Below, piece by piece: positions 46,235-58,585 of a stretch of DNA of 64,000 bases. Within the stretch, counting starts at the first letter, position 1, and each line of letters opens with the position of its first letter. A program made the translations under genes and the position numbers. Below the pieces are notes generated by a model that was not told where the DNA came from, ran no database searches, and saw only the letters and a program-made list of their open reading frames with translations. This DNA comes from Capillidium heterosporum (taxonomy: Eukaryota > Entomophthoromycota > Entomophthoromycetes > Entomophthorales > Capillidiaceae): assembly GCA_016630905.1 (NCBI GenBank), contig WBMQ01000002.1:1860001-1924000 (forward strand). The letters are read 5' to 3'.

Positions 46235-46574
46235 ATTAATATATTTTAAATATTATCATTATACTACTTTTTTATTTTAATTTTTTAATTTTTTATCTAT
46301 AACTAGTTTTAATCAGAAATCTATTTTACTTATTAGATATTTTTAAGTATTATTTTTTATTCTTAATTTAACTATAAGTTAGAAAATTTAACCTTTATTA
46401 AATAGTATTTAAATATTAAAACTTTAATAACTAACTAATAGCATTAAAATACTAAAAGATATTTAAATCTTTAAAATACTATTAAAAGCTAGTATTTTAA
46501 TAATATTTTACCTTATTATTTTTTAAATAGCTATTACCTTTTAATCTTAACTATTAACTATAAACTATAATTAT

Positions 46575-47812
46575 TATTAGAAAATATCTATAAAAAATAT
46601 TTATTAATTAAAGTTAGCTAAAAGGCAATAGTAGTTAAAACTTTATAAAAGTTAATAATATTAATTATAAGGCTATATAAGGAAAAAGCTTAGGCTTATA
46701 GCCTAATTTAAAAATAGTAAGCAAATAGAAATACTTTAAAATAGCTATTAAGCTAAGAAGTACAGTTAGGTTTATTAATTCAAAAGGGTTTTAAAGCTTA
46801 GTTTAGATCAATTTAGTTTAGTTTTATTATTTAGTTTAAATTAGCATAACTCTTTACTATAGAAGGATACTAATTCTTAGTTTTATATTATACTATACAA
46901 AAAGTTTATACTATGCTAATAGTAGAAGAAGTATTAAATAATTCAATATATTTATTTAATAATAACTTAATCTACTACTAAGTTTATTATAGGCTTTATA
47001 TAAGTGACTTATCTTTAGTAGTTAGTACTTAAAATACTAATAATTGCTATTTTCTCTAATTTATTAGTAATTGTAACAACCCTGATTATTACAATTCCTA
47101 ATCTGAGGTTATTAATTGATTTTCTTTGCACACTATACTATTTTCTTCCTTTACCAACTTTTAATGTCCACTTTCCATTTATATCTAGTTTCAAATAGAA
47201 ATCTGTTCTATTTATTAGATATTCTTGACAATTTTCTATATTTCTAATCTTAGCTATAAGTTAGAAATCCTAGCTATTACCAGCATAGCATTTTAATATC
47301 AGGATTTAGATATTCAGCAAGTATTGCCAAGATACTAAAAGGGTATTTAAACTTTTAAAATGCTGTTAAAGGCTAGTATCTTGATAATGTTCCACCTTGC
47401 TATTTTCTAAATAGCTGTTACTCACTTTTTGATCTCAACCATCAACTATAGCTATTGCAATAGCCTGATTTATTCCCCTTGCTATAACTATCTTTGATAG
47501 CCTGATTTTATTTTTTTTACTATAGCTGTTTCTAATAGCCTAATCTGTTTTGTTTACAAATAAAGTATTGTTTCTGGTTAGCCTTTTAGTTATTAAATTG
47601 TATGAATATGTAGTTTGACTTTTATACTCTCTTAGCTTACTCTGTTCAAACTTTTTTCACTTTCCTTTAGACTTATCTCCTTTAGGTGATTCATATTACT
47701 AATGCTATAGTTAGCATTGGTTTTACTATCCTGACCTCTTATGTTATACATTCCCATTATAATACCATCATTAGTTGGATCCAACAACACCTCCTTAAAC
47801 CTTACAATAATA
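46575..47812 (+). repeat. LTR-D1 with nested LTR-B1
   Basis: Begins TATTAGAAAATATCTAT at 46575 and matches LTR-D2 (62975-63473) up to AGTAAT at 47071; its final base resumes after LTR-B1 at 47812. The following internal sequence (GGTATTTATTATTAATCCAA) also follows LTR-D2, so this is a 5' LTR with part of the element interior. Its matching 3' end is not found; it is probably deleted. Confidence 0.75.
47072..47806 (+). repeat. Solo LTR-B1 (735 bp)
   Basis: TGTAACAACCCTG start and ACCTTACA end. Target duplication GTAAT (47067-47071) and ATAAT (47807-47811), from an original GTAAC at the end of LTR-D1. It has two copies of the internal short unit that varies among LTR-B copies. Confidence 0.85.
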
Positions 47813-47960
47813 TTATTTCTTTTATTTTTTAGGTATTTATTATTAATCCAAAAAACACTAAGATTAATTTAAAGATAGTTAATACTAAAGAAAAAAACTT
47901 TTAATATTTTTAAAATTAATATCAAACTAGTAATTTATATATGTAAAATGTAAAACTAAA
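47813..47960 (+). repeat. Interior fragment of the D1 element, left part
   Basis: Matches 63474-63652 downstream of LTR-D2, with one deletion. It is interrupted by the C element at CTAAA, and the sequence resumes at 57561-57605. The 63620-63700 copy represents the uninterrupted site. Confidence 0.7.
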
Positions 47961-49400
47961 TATAATAAAACCTTAGATAGCTTTTCTAAAAAATCAGCTT
48001 AATAACCTTTCTAACTATAAAAACCCTAGTTCTAATACTATTTTAACCTATAATAGATTAGGTTTCAGCTGCTTAATAATTAATTATAAAAAGGCAAAAT
48101 CTTTGCTTAAACTGAATAATAATGATTATATTAGGCTATAATATATTACAAATAGATTTTTCTAGTCCATCTTCAAAACATAATAAATACAAATCATTTT
48201 CTTAATAAAGTATTAGTTATTAGTATCTCTACTAACCTATTATCCTTGTTTTCTGCTTTTATATAAACTTTTATAACTTATATAACTTTTTGACAAGTAA
48301 TTATTTTATAATAAATGTTGGCTGGTTCCCTTGCTAAGTATCTGATTACTAGCTAGGACTTCTAGTTAATTGGATTTAGCCAAACTTAGTAAGTTTTTCA
48401 GTATAGGATATAATATGTATATTGTATTGTAAACTAACTAATATAAACATGGTTGATTCTTCTACAACCAATAAAAGTACTAAAAATTTTCAATTTCTGA
48501 AAAACTATTAGCTAAAAACCTTTAAACATTTAATAAAACTAATCCAACTTAATATATAATTTTAGAACTTTAAAGACCTCAAACTATAAAATACCAAAAT
48601 CCTTTATGTTCTTAAAATCCTTAATTTCCAAAAAACCTCTCTTTTCTTCCTATATGAAAGGTATGATATATATATCATAGCTTTGGGAATAATTATAACT
48701 TACTAATATATAAGTAGATATTTCTTTTGTAAGAGGGAAGACATATGTTTTGATTGTAATAGTCTATCCTTAAAGTTCAAATCCAATGATTTATATAGCT
48801 GATTAGTATGGTAGAATTAGTTATCTAGTAATTAAAGTAAGTCTTCAGTAAGAGATAAAGTTTATAACCCAAAGCACATTATTAGAACATAGTATAAAAT
48901 ATAAGCTAATTATGAAAAACTAACCTAATGTTCAAAATATAACTTAGCTAAAAAGCTAAGTTGACAATAAATATTTCAATTTTTCTTTATTATAATCACT
49001 GCATATTATTAAAACTAATTTTCTATAATTACTAAATTAGCTAAGAGTTAAACCAAAATATTACTAACTTAAAGTAGCTTAAAGTTAATATACCAAATAG
49101 TATTAAATTAAGAATAGCTTAGGATTTATAAAAGAACATTAGATTAAAATTGCTCAGAATTAGGATTAGAGTTAATTAAACAGAATTAAGTACTAAAACC
49201 TAATAGATATTACTGTTCTTTTTAGCTTTATTATAGCTGTAGCCTTATTTATCTTTATGAACCAACTTTAGGTTTAGATTACCACTAAAGTATTAGCTAT
49301 TAAGCTATAATGTTGAGCTTTTTTAGTTTTATTAGTGTAATTATTACTATATTAGCTTACTTTAAGCCTAGCCCTACATTTCTAAAAAGACTTTTTTACA
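47961..49400 (+). repeat. 5' LTR-C of the gypsy element
   Basis: Starts TATAATAAAACCTTAGATAG (mutated TGTAACAAAACC) and ends GACTTTTTTACA. Interrupted by LTR-A2 at 48316-48966; 784 bp without it. Aligns along its length with 55892-57555 and 59171-59951. Confidence 0.85.
48316..48966 (-). repeat. Solo LTR-A2, inverted variant (651 bp)
   Basis: Begins TGTTGGCTGGTTC and ends CTAAGTTGACA, the reverse of the LTR-A ends. Perfect target duplication ATAAA at 48311-48315 and 48967-48971. Its ends match LTR-A, but the middle is different and shorter, so it is a subfamily. Confidence 0.85.
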
Positions 49401-49844
49401 AGATAATTACTTTATTTATGTTTTTAGCTATCTTAAACTTTACTAGTGGCTAGATATGCCTATCTTTTCTAAATACCAAAATATTATATTATGTATTTAG
49501 TAATAAATTTGCTACTATTATATTAGTATATCTAACTGTACTTATTATAGCCAATATATATAAATTTTTTAAACTTCTTTTGTATAATTCCAAACTGCTA
49601 AGAGATCTACTGCCTTTACTTTTATAAATATAGCTGATTATAGCAATACTTAGTTTTTTACTTTTAGTTGTAAGGGCTAAAAAGTAATTATTATAAACAA
49701 CCTAACCTTTTTAATAAACCAGCAAACATTACCTTTAATAAAGATTTGATATAGTCCAAATCTACTTTAGATCTGATCTTTAATGGCTAGAATCAAGAAT
49801 ATTATTCAGTACTATCAACCTAAAATAAATAATTGCATAAAGAT

Positions 49845-50770
49845 TGTCAACTTAGCTCTCAGGCTAAGTTGGGTGTCAAACATTGGAACATTAATTTTTC
49901 ATAAGAAACCTACGATTTGGCTACTACTGGACAGAGCATTTTGGGATGATACAGTTACATATTCATCCCTGCGCTTTGAAATACCTACCATTCATTAGTA
50001 TATATTCTAACTAATAGCGAAGTGCTCAAATTACCTAAGACCAATTTCTATTGAGAAGGTAAGTTTGGGATTTCGGACTTAATGCCGGATTTCTCTGATG
50101 GTTGACTTGCAGAGAAAGTGAATCCAAAATGCGGAGGCAGACAGCAGTAATTAGGATAGTGACTCTCCGGTTCATTAAGAAAAGAGTTCACTGACAAGCC
50201 TCCAAATTATGCCTTGTTTCGGATCTACCATATAAGGAGGACAAAGGAGGAAAAGAAAAGAAAAAAAGAGACAGAGAGGAGAGGAGACAGAGAAAAAAAG
50301 GGAGAACAGACAGAAAGAGAAAAGAGAGGGAGAGAATAAGAAGAGGACAAAAATGGGAAACAGACCACCAAACAAGAAGAAACGGATAGGAGGACAAAAA
50401 GGACGGTGAAAGAACAAGAGGGAAAGAAAAAGAGTTTCTAGGATCGCTTTCATCAATAGAGGAAAAGAGAGTTTCTGAGTCGGTTTATCAGAATTGTTTG
50501 AGACCTTTCTTTTGAGTTTGCCCTAATCATAGATTAAGTTTGGGTTAGGTTGATTATAACGTTTTAAGGGTTCCTAACCAGAAGTGTTGCAAGAATAAAG
50601 CTTTTATATTGGATTTAATTGTAGGGCAGTTGCTACATCTATATTAGTCAGCCCACAACACGATACACATGTCACGTCCCATGCCGAAGGACTCACCAAG
50701 TTCGGCCGAACCCACTCGACTGGAAGTCCGAGCCAGTGGTCAAACACTCAGTGAGGGCGACCAGCCAACA
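49845..50770 (+). repeat. Solo LTR-A3 (926 bp), nearly unmutated
   Basis: TGTCAACTTAGC start, GACCAGCCAACA end, perfect target duplication AAGAT (49840-49844 and 50771-50775). It is much richer in G and C than the surrounding element and than copies A1, A4 and A5, and keeps CpA, CpG and TpG sites that those have lost. It contains a 200-base purine-rich tract. Confidence 0.93.
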
Positions 50771-51799
50771 AAGATTATGTTTTTTATCTTTTAGCTTAAA
50801 AATAAAGCCTTATTATAAGTAACTTAACTATGTTTAAATCTTAGCTCTAGCCTAATATATAAGATATTTAAAAAATAATTTGCTCAATGATTTTTGCTAA
50901 GTTTAATCTAAGTGAAATAAGAATTAATAAATTTATAATTCTTTAGTATAAATGCATAACAGTATAACCAAATGTTTACCAATCTTAAACACTAAGCAAA
51001 ATATAATAAATACTATTTAAAAGGCTTATATTTGAGTAGTCTATCTAAATCACTAGCAGCTAGCTTGTTTTTAAAGTTTAATAATGATGTTTCTTTTGAT
51101 TTGATTATAACTAAAGTAATTAAAAGTAACTTTTTTAAAGATTCTGTTATAACTCCAAACTTTTTTTGGTTTTTTAGCTTAGTATTGAAAAATACCAATG
51201 CTATTTAAATAAAGGCTATTGCTTTATGTATAATAATACTAGTCATTATAGTAATAGATGCTCTTAGGCTTAGTAGAATTTTCAAAAAGCCTCTTAATAT
51301 AAAGATAGATTTGATAAACCTTAAATCACTACATATAACATTATATTTATTAGCTACCTTATACTAACTACTTATAGTAGCCTGACTACTTTAGTTTTCA
51401 ATCATTTTAGACATTTTCTAGTTATATAAGATAAAAGACAAATTAAACTTTAAAACTAATTAGTTAGAATAGCTTATTAGAAAAGTTAATTTACTACTTA
51501 GCTATCTTTAACATTAGAATTTCTTTTTAAAATCTATACTGATTTCTACACTTTCTAATATTAAAACTTTAAAAAAAGCTATCCTAAAATAAAAAACATT
51601 ATAGCCTTTACCAACAAAATACCAGAAATTTCAAGTCTTATTTTTAGAGGAAAATTGCAATATATTGACTTTACATTACCTTAATAACCTGTATATTACT
51701 TTTAAAAAAGAAGCTTTATTACAAAAAGGAAAAATCTATCCAATATTAAAACCTAATTTAAAATGCCTAAAGGATTCTGCAGCTTTACTAATAATATTT

Positions 51800-53520
51800 A
51801 TATACAAGAGTTCCAACAATAAGTACTTATATATATATTTCTAAAAACTTAATAGTATTACTATTAAGGATAAATATCTAATACTAAACTTAAAAAATCT
51901 ATTAGAGCAAGTAGTTGAAAAAAAGTAGTTTATAAAGCTTAACTTAGTTAATACTTATTACCTATTGTATATAAAAGAAGATAATGAATAGAAGACAGCT
52001 TTTACTTGCTACTATAAATAATATGAATAGTTAGTAATGCCTTTTAGACTTACTAATACATAAGTAGTATTTTAGAGTTTTATAAATGCTATTTTAGCAC
52101 TTCATTTAGATAAATTTGTTACAATATACCTTAACAACATAGTAATTTATAGCAATACCATAGAGAAATACCAAAGCTATGTTAAGTTAGTATTGTAATT
52201 ACTTAAACAAAACTACCTGTAACAACCCTGGTTGTTACAATTCCTAATCTAAGGTCATTGACCAATTTTCTTTGCACACTATACTATTTTCTTTCTCTTA
52301 CCAATCTTCAATTTTCTACTTTCCATTTATATCTAGTTTCAAACAGAAATCTATTCTATTTATTAGATATTCTTAACAATTTCCCATATTCATAATCTCA
52401 GCTATAAGTTAGGAACCCCAGCTATTACCAGCATAGCATTTTGATATTGGGATTTGGATATTCAGCAAGTATTGCCAAGATACCGAAAGGGTATTTAAAC
52501 CCTTGGAATGCCATTGAAGGCTGGTATCTTGACAACGTTCCACCTTGCTATTTTCTAAATAGCTATTACTTACCTCTTGATCTCAACCATCAACTATAGC
52601 TGTTGCAACAGCCTTGATCTGTTTCCCCTGCCATAGCTGTCTCTGACAGCCTGATTCTGTTTCGTCTACAAATAAAGTATTGTTCCTGGTCAGCCTTTTA
52701 GTTATTAGATCATGCAAATATGTGGTTCGACTTCTATACCCTCTTAGCTCACTCCTGTTCAAACTTTCTTCACTTCCCTTTGGACTTACCTCCTTTAGGT
52801 GATTTATATTACCAATGCTGTGGTTGGCATTGGTTCTACTGTCCCAACCTCTCATGTCATACGCTCCCATTATGACACCATCATTAGTTGGATTCAACAG
52901 CACCCTCTTGGACCTTATACTACCTTTGTATTCAACTTAAAAAATATAAATTTTATAAACTATCAGTAAAGTTTTTTTATTTCTAAATAGAAGCTGTTAA
53001 AATTAGTATTATATCAAACAAAGTAAAAGTAGTACAGCTTTTACTATAACTAACTACACTCAAAAAACTATAAGAATTTTTAGGTCTAGTAAATTTCTCA
53101 AAGAAGTTTATACTAAACTTTTTATAAAAGGCATTATCCTTAACTAAACTAATTTAAGATAAGCCTAAAGCATTATTATAGTTAGAGAATTGTAAAAAGG
53201 CTTTTCTACAACTAAAGAAGAATATTATAAAAAGCTATGTTTTATAGCTTACCAATCTAAAACATTTCTTTATTTTTTAGATAAATGCTTTTAACTATAC
53301 TATAGGAGTAATACTATTCTAACCTAATAAAAATTAAAAGTTATAACTTACTAGTTATTTTTCTAAAAAGTTCCATAGCCTAGAAATTAATTATAATGTT
53401 TATAACAAGAAATTTATAGCAATTAAGACCATTTTAAACCACTAAAAGTACTATATTTACAGTTTTTCCTTTTTAGTAATAGTATATTATAATTATAAAA
53501 ATCTGGAAATTTTTATAACA
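51800..53520 (+). pseudogene. Gypsy pol remnant: reverse transcriptase and RNase H
   Basis: Broken reading frames with recognisable segments: an LNSITIKDKY-like motif near 51850, FIKLNLVNTYYLL near 51930, LVMPFRLTN at 52031-52057, and the RT active-site box, here YLNN near 52125, where the family has YxDD. RNase H segments follow LTR-B2: FNYTIGVILF near 53290 and NYNVYNKKFIAI near 53390. Many in-frame stops. The two aspartates of YxDD read as asparagine, which fits G-to-A changes. Confidence 0.85.
52218..52919 (+). repeat. Solo LTR-B2 (702 bp)
   Basis: TGTAACAACCCTGG start and GACCTTATA end. Perfect target duplication CTACC (52213-52217 and 52920-52924). Removing it with one duplication rejoins the pol frame (LLKQNYL followed by CIQLKKYKF). 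Lightly mutated; has one copy fewer of the internal short unit than LTR-B1. Confidence 0.92.
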
Positions 53521-53849
53521 AGCAAAGTACTAATTAGCAGATAAGTATATTAGTATTTAGATATAAGCAAATACTATTTTCATATTGTATATAAGCCTAA
53601 AGTTACTTAAATTCTTTTAGATACTTTTTGTAAAAAAATACTTCTAATTAGCTATAGCTTTACTTAATAGCTAAAATTCAGTTTTACATTTCAGATATAT
53701 AGATTATCAGTTTGGTATTGATTTTAGTAATGCTAAAAGTTCTTTTCTCTTTAGCATAAATTAGGCATTTTATTTAGCATTGACTGTCTCTAAATTAGCT
53801 TTGGCATTTCTTGAGTTAATAACAAATGCCTAAAAAATAAGAGAAATAG

Positions 53850-54348
53850 TATTACTAATAGATTAGGAAAAATATCAATTATTAGTATTTTAAGTACTAA
53901 CTACTAAAGACAAGTCACCTATATAAGGCCCACAGTAAACTTAGTAGTAGGCTAAGTTATTATTAAATAAATGTATTGAATCATTTGATATTTCTTCTAC
54001 TATTGGCATAGTATAGACTCTCTGCATAGTATAATGTAGAACTGATAATTGATATTCCTTTATAGTAGAAAGTTGCACTGATCTGAACTAAATGATAAAA
54101 CTAAACTGAATTGATCTAAACTAAACCCTAGAACCCTTCTAAACCAATGAATCCAACTGTGCTTCTTAGCTTAATAGCTATCCTTAAAGTATTCCTATCT
54201 GCCTACTATCTCTAGATTAGGCTATAAGTATAAGCCTCTTCCTTATATAGCCTTATAATCAACATTCTTAGCCTTTATAGAGTTCTAGCTACTGTTGCTC
54301 TCTGGCTAACTCTAGCTAGTAAATATTTCTTATAAATGTTTTTTAACT
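53850..54348 (-). repeat. Solo LTR-D3, inverted (about 499 bp)
   Basis: Reverse complement of LTR-D: begins TATTACTAATAGATTAGG (from TGTTACTGATAGATTAGG) and ends near TTTTTTAACTA. It separates the RNase H and integrase parts of the gypsy element. I could not find a clean target duplication; the right end is approximate. Confidence 0.75.
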
Positions 54349-54359
54349 ACTTTTAATCA

Positions 54360-55700
54360 TTATGAAGATTACCAAATTACCTTTGAAGAAAAGGAGTTAA
54401 ATTGTATAGAAGTAATGATTTAGCCTTACTAATTAGTTATAATAGTAGCAAAGTCCAAATTGATAACCAATATCTACAAAGCCTAATAGTTAAGTAAGTT
54501 TACTAACTATATTAAAGTATACTTAACTAAAGGAATTTCTTTTATCTATAGCAAAATTCAGCATTATAAAATCAATAACTAGTTATTATACTATAAGAAT
54601 CATATTTATGTACTAACCTTTAAAACTTATAAACAAGTATTTTTAAAATACTATAAACCTTTAGTAGCTAACTACTTTAGAGTAAAAAAAATATATAAGT
54701 TAATTTTATACTATTTTGTTTAGCCAAGAATGTCCTAATATATTAAGGATTAGGTAGTAGTCTATAATACTTATTAATAAACTTAAAATTGTAACTAAGC
54801 TAAGTATAGGCTACTTTAGCTATTAGAGCTACTAAACCAACTATAAAAGGAAATTATATTAGATTTTATAGTAAAACTACCTATTTTATAAAGAAACTAT
54901 TATATTTTAATAGTACTGGACTAATATTTCAAAATAGTATATTTTATATTATTGGCTACTTTAACTATCTCTAAAGCAACCAAAGTGCTAATGTCTTAGA
55001 TTTTCAAAATCTATAGGTTATTATAGATTATACTATTTAATTACAAAGCCTAATTTATTTCAAAAGTATAGTGAAGACTAGTAACAATCTTGGGTATCTG
55101 TCTTTTATACTTTATAGCCTACTACCTATAAACAAATAGACAAATTAAATGTATAAATTATATATTAGAATAGTATCTACATCATTACTATTTTTAAAAA
55201 TAAGATAATTAGATAACTTTGTTACTAATAGCAGAATTAACAATGAATAATACCATCTATTAGTCTTTAAAAACTACTTCTTTCTTTATAAACTATAGGT
55301 ATTATTTACAAGTCTACTTAGTACTTCCTAAGCAATTAGTAGTACTATTAATTAAAAAGTATCTAGCTATAATCCATAAAGGATAGAAGTTAGTATAAAT
55401 ATAAATTGGAAAGGCCTAATAGATATATAAAAACAGTATACTCAGTATTGATAACTAGCACTAATCTTAGTAAAAAGAGACTAGGTATACCTAAAGATAA
55501 CTAATTTGCAATTAACCTAGCTATTCAAAAAGTTAGAGTATAAGCATATAAGCCCTTTTTAGGTAGTTAAATAAGTAGTATTTGCAGCTTATACTCTAAA
55601 TCTACTAAGCAATTAGCAAATTCATCCTACCTTTTATCTATTACTATTAATTCCAATAAACATAACTAAACATATAGTTTTAATTTTAAAATCAAATGAT
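54360..55700 (+). pseudogene. Gypsy pol remnant: integrase
   Basis: Broken frames. The clearest part is near 55110-55310, with NKQIKCINYILE, LLLIAELTMNNTIY and TTSFFINYRYYLQVYL, which correspond to the end of a Ty3/gypsy integrase core. Stops occur at former Trp and Gln codons. Nothing here can be expressed as an intact protein. Confidence 0.75.
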
Positions 55701-55891
55701 TTTAATACTTATAAAGTAAAAGCTATACTAAATATTAAAAAGATAGTAGAAAAGAAGTGGTACTTAATTTATTAAGTTAGCTACTCTTAGAAAAATGAGA
55801 CCTAAAAACCAGTTAGTTATTGCTATAGTTGCTATTATAAGATTAAAGAGTTTTATTCTTAATAAGTATTTTTAAACTTATAAGGAGTAAT

Positions 55892-57555
55892 TATAACAAA
55901 ACCTCAGATGGCTTTTTTAAAGAATTAGCTTAATAACCCTTTTAACTATAAGAACCTTAGTTTTAATACTGTTTTAACCTTGCAATATATTAGGTTTTAG
56001 TTGCTTAATAATTAATTGTCAACTTAGCTTTCAGGCTAAGTTAGATGTTGAACATTGGAATATTCATTTTTCATAAGAAACCTATAATTTGGTTACTACT
56101 AGATAGAGTATTTTAGGGTGATATAGTTATATATTCATCCTTATACTTTGAAATACCTACTATTTATTAGTATACATTCTAACTAATAGCAAAGTGCTCA
56201 AATTATCTAAGACTGATTTTCTATTAAAAAGGTAAGTTTGGGATTTTAGACTTAATGCTAGATTCTTTAATAGTTAATTTGCAGAGAAAGTAAATCCAAA
56301 ATGCAGAGGCAGACAGCAGTAATTAAAATAGTAACTTTCCAGTTTATTAAGAAAAGAGTTTGCTGACAAGCCTCTAAATTATACTATATTTTAGATCTAC
56401 TATATAAGAGAGAAGGAGGAGAGAATAAAAGAGAAAAGAAAAAAATAGGAAGACAGATAGAAAGAGAGAAAGAAAAAAAGAGGATAAAATGGGAAATAGA
56501 CTACCAAACAAAAAGAAATAAATAGAAGGACAAAAAGAATAGTAAAAGAATAAAAGGAAAAGAAAAAGAGTTTTTGGATTGCTTTTATTAATAGAAAAAA
56601 AGAAAGTTTCTGAGTTAGTTTATCAGAATTGTTTGAGACCTTTCTTTTAAGTTTACCTTAATTATAGATTAAGTTTAGATTAGGTTGATTATAATATTTT
56701 AAGGGTTTCTAACCAAAAGTGTTACAAGAATAAAGCTTTTATATTAGATTTAATTGTAGGGCAGTTACTGCATCTATATTAGTTAGCTTATAATATGATA
56801 TATATATCATATCCTATGCCAAAGGACTTATCAAATTTGGCTAAATCTACTTAACTAAAAGTCTAAACTAGTAGTTAAACACTTAGCAAAGGCAACCAGC
56901 CAACATTAATTATAAAAAGATAAAGCTTTTGCTTAAACTGAATAATAATGATTATATTAGGCTATAACATATTACAAATATATTTTTCTAGTTCACCTTT
57001 AAAGCATAATGGATATAAATCATCTACCTAATAAAGTACTAGTTATCAGTATCTTTATCATCCTATTGTTCTTGTTTTCTGCTCTTATATAAACCTTTCT
57101 AACTTGTATAACTTTTTGACAAGTAATTATTTTATAATAAATATTTCAATTTCTCTTTGTTATAATTACTATATGTTATTAGAACTAATTTTCTATAACT
57201 ACTAAATTAGCTAAAAGTTAAATTAAAATATTGCTAACTTAGAGTAGTCTAAAGTTAATACACCAAATAGTGTTAGATTAAGAATAGCTTAGGATTTACA
57301 AAATAGCATTAGATTAAAATTGCTTAGAATTAGGATTAGAGTTGATTAAATAGAATTAAGTACTAAAACCTAATAGATATTACTGTCCTTCTTAGCCTTA
57401 TTATAACTATATCCTTATTTATCTTTATAAACTAACTTTAGGTTTAGATTGCTATTAAAGCAATAGTATTAAGCTTCTTTAGTTTTATTAGTGTAATTAC
57501 TATTATATTAGCTTATCTTAAGCCTAGCCTTGCATTTTAAAAAGACTTTTCTATA
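55892..57555 (+). repeat. 3' LTR-C of the gypsy element
   Basis: Starts TATAACAAAACCTCAGATGG after a short purine run (AAGGAG, possible polypurine tract) and ends GACTTTTCTATA. Interrupted by LTR-A4; about 770 bp without it. Confidence 0.85.
56017..56905 (+). repeat. Solo LTR-A4 (889 bp)
   Basis: TGTCAACTTAGC start, CCAGCCAACA end. Perfect target duplication TTAAT (56012-56016 and 56906-56910). The same site without insertion is present at 48080-48100 in the 5' LTR and near 59290 in LTR-C3. Confidence 0.93.
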
Positions 57556-57560
57556 CTAAA

Positions 57561-57605
57561 TTCTAGTTATTAAGTAAAGTTATAGCTAATTAAAAGGATT
57601 TTTTT
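57561..57605 (+). repeat. Interior fragment of the D1 element, right part
   Basis: TTCTAGTTATTAAGTAAAG and the following bases match 63648-63710, continuing the fragment left at 47960. The match ends near 57605, where LTR-B4 begins. Confidence 0.7.
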
Positions 57606-58426
57606 ACAATTATTATAATTCTTAATATAAAACTATTAACTAATGTTTATATGCTATACTATTTTTTCTTATGCTAATCTTTAATATTTCTACTTTCTAT
57701 TTATATTTAGTTTTAAACAAAATATATTAACCATTTTTCTATATTTTTAGTTTTAGCTATATATTAGTAATCTTTAGCAAATATTACTAAAATACTAAAA
57801 AAATATTTAAACCTTTAAAATACTACTAAAAGTCTATATATTAATAATATTCTACTTTACTATTTTCTAATAGCTATTACTTATCCTATTTTTTAACTAT
57901 AGTTGTTATAATAATCTGATTTTATTTTTTAATTTTGAATAAAGCTTTGTCTCTTTACTTATTTTTCTATTTTAGTATAGTATTTCTATATAGTCTAATC
58001 CTTTTATCTTTATTACTTATTAATAATTCTTACTATTTTTAAATTTTATCTTTTTTAAACAATTAATATTACTAATACTATCAACCTTTTTAAGCTAAAA
58101 TTAATCTATTAGCCTACTTTTACCTTTGATTCTAATATAATAGTACTAGCTATTTTTTAACCTTCTTCTAATATATCTTCTTTAATTTAGTTCTAATTTG
58201 TACCTAAGTCTTTATATATTTTTTCAATCTTCTTTTAAAACTAAAATATAATCACAATTATATAAGTATTTTTTATAGTATACCTTTTTTATTTAGCTAT
58301 TCAATTTGCTTTTCAAAAAATCCAGTCCTTTATTATTAATGTAGTAGTAAGTATTAGTTTTGCTTTTTTTACCTATTTTATTATTAGTTAGATTTAATAA
58401 TATTTTTCTAAACCTTATAATAGTTA
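57606..58426 (+). repeat. LTR-B4, diverged copy
   Basis: LTR-B-like from ATTATTATAATTCTTAATA to CTAAACCTTATA, with an extra or highly diverged middle (about 57950-58330). The first ten bases expected of LTR-B are missing. Very heavily A/T mutated. No target duplication identified. Confidence 0.6.
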
Positions 58427-58585
58427 TCTTTAATAGCCTAATCTATTTATTTATAAATAAAGTATTATTTTTAGTTAGTCTTTTAATTATTAGATTATAT
58501 AAATATATGATTTAATCTTTATATATTTTTAACTTACTTTATTTAAACTTTTTTACTTTTTTTTAAACTTATTTTCTTTAGATAG

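Larger units (their letters stand above)
47961..57555 (+). mobile_element. Ty3/gypsy retrotransposon with both LTRs, disrupted by five solo LTRs
   Basis: 5' LTR-C 47961-49400 and 3' LTR-C 55892-57555, both about 770-785 bp after removing their nested insertions. Target duplication CTAAA lies at 47956-47960 and 57556-57560. The interior is about 4.4 kb without the insertions and carries RT, RNase H and integrase in that order, the Ty3/gypsy order. All frames are broken by stops, typical of RIP (TGG to TAG, CAA/CAG to TAA/TAG). Nested inside: LTR-A2 (-), LTR-A3, LTR-B2, LTR-D3 (-) and LTR-A4. Confidence 0.88.

Noticed and set aside
50175-50456. Open frames on the minus strand in LTR-A3 encoding a Phe/Ser/Leu-rich peptide
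   Set aside because: They only reflect the purine-rich tract read in reverse; no conserved protein and no equivalent in the other LTR-A copies.
51013-51198. Minus-strand frame of 61 codons inside the gypsy interior
   Set aside because: Lys/Leu-rich and AT-driven; opposite to the pol direction; no family match seen.
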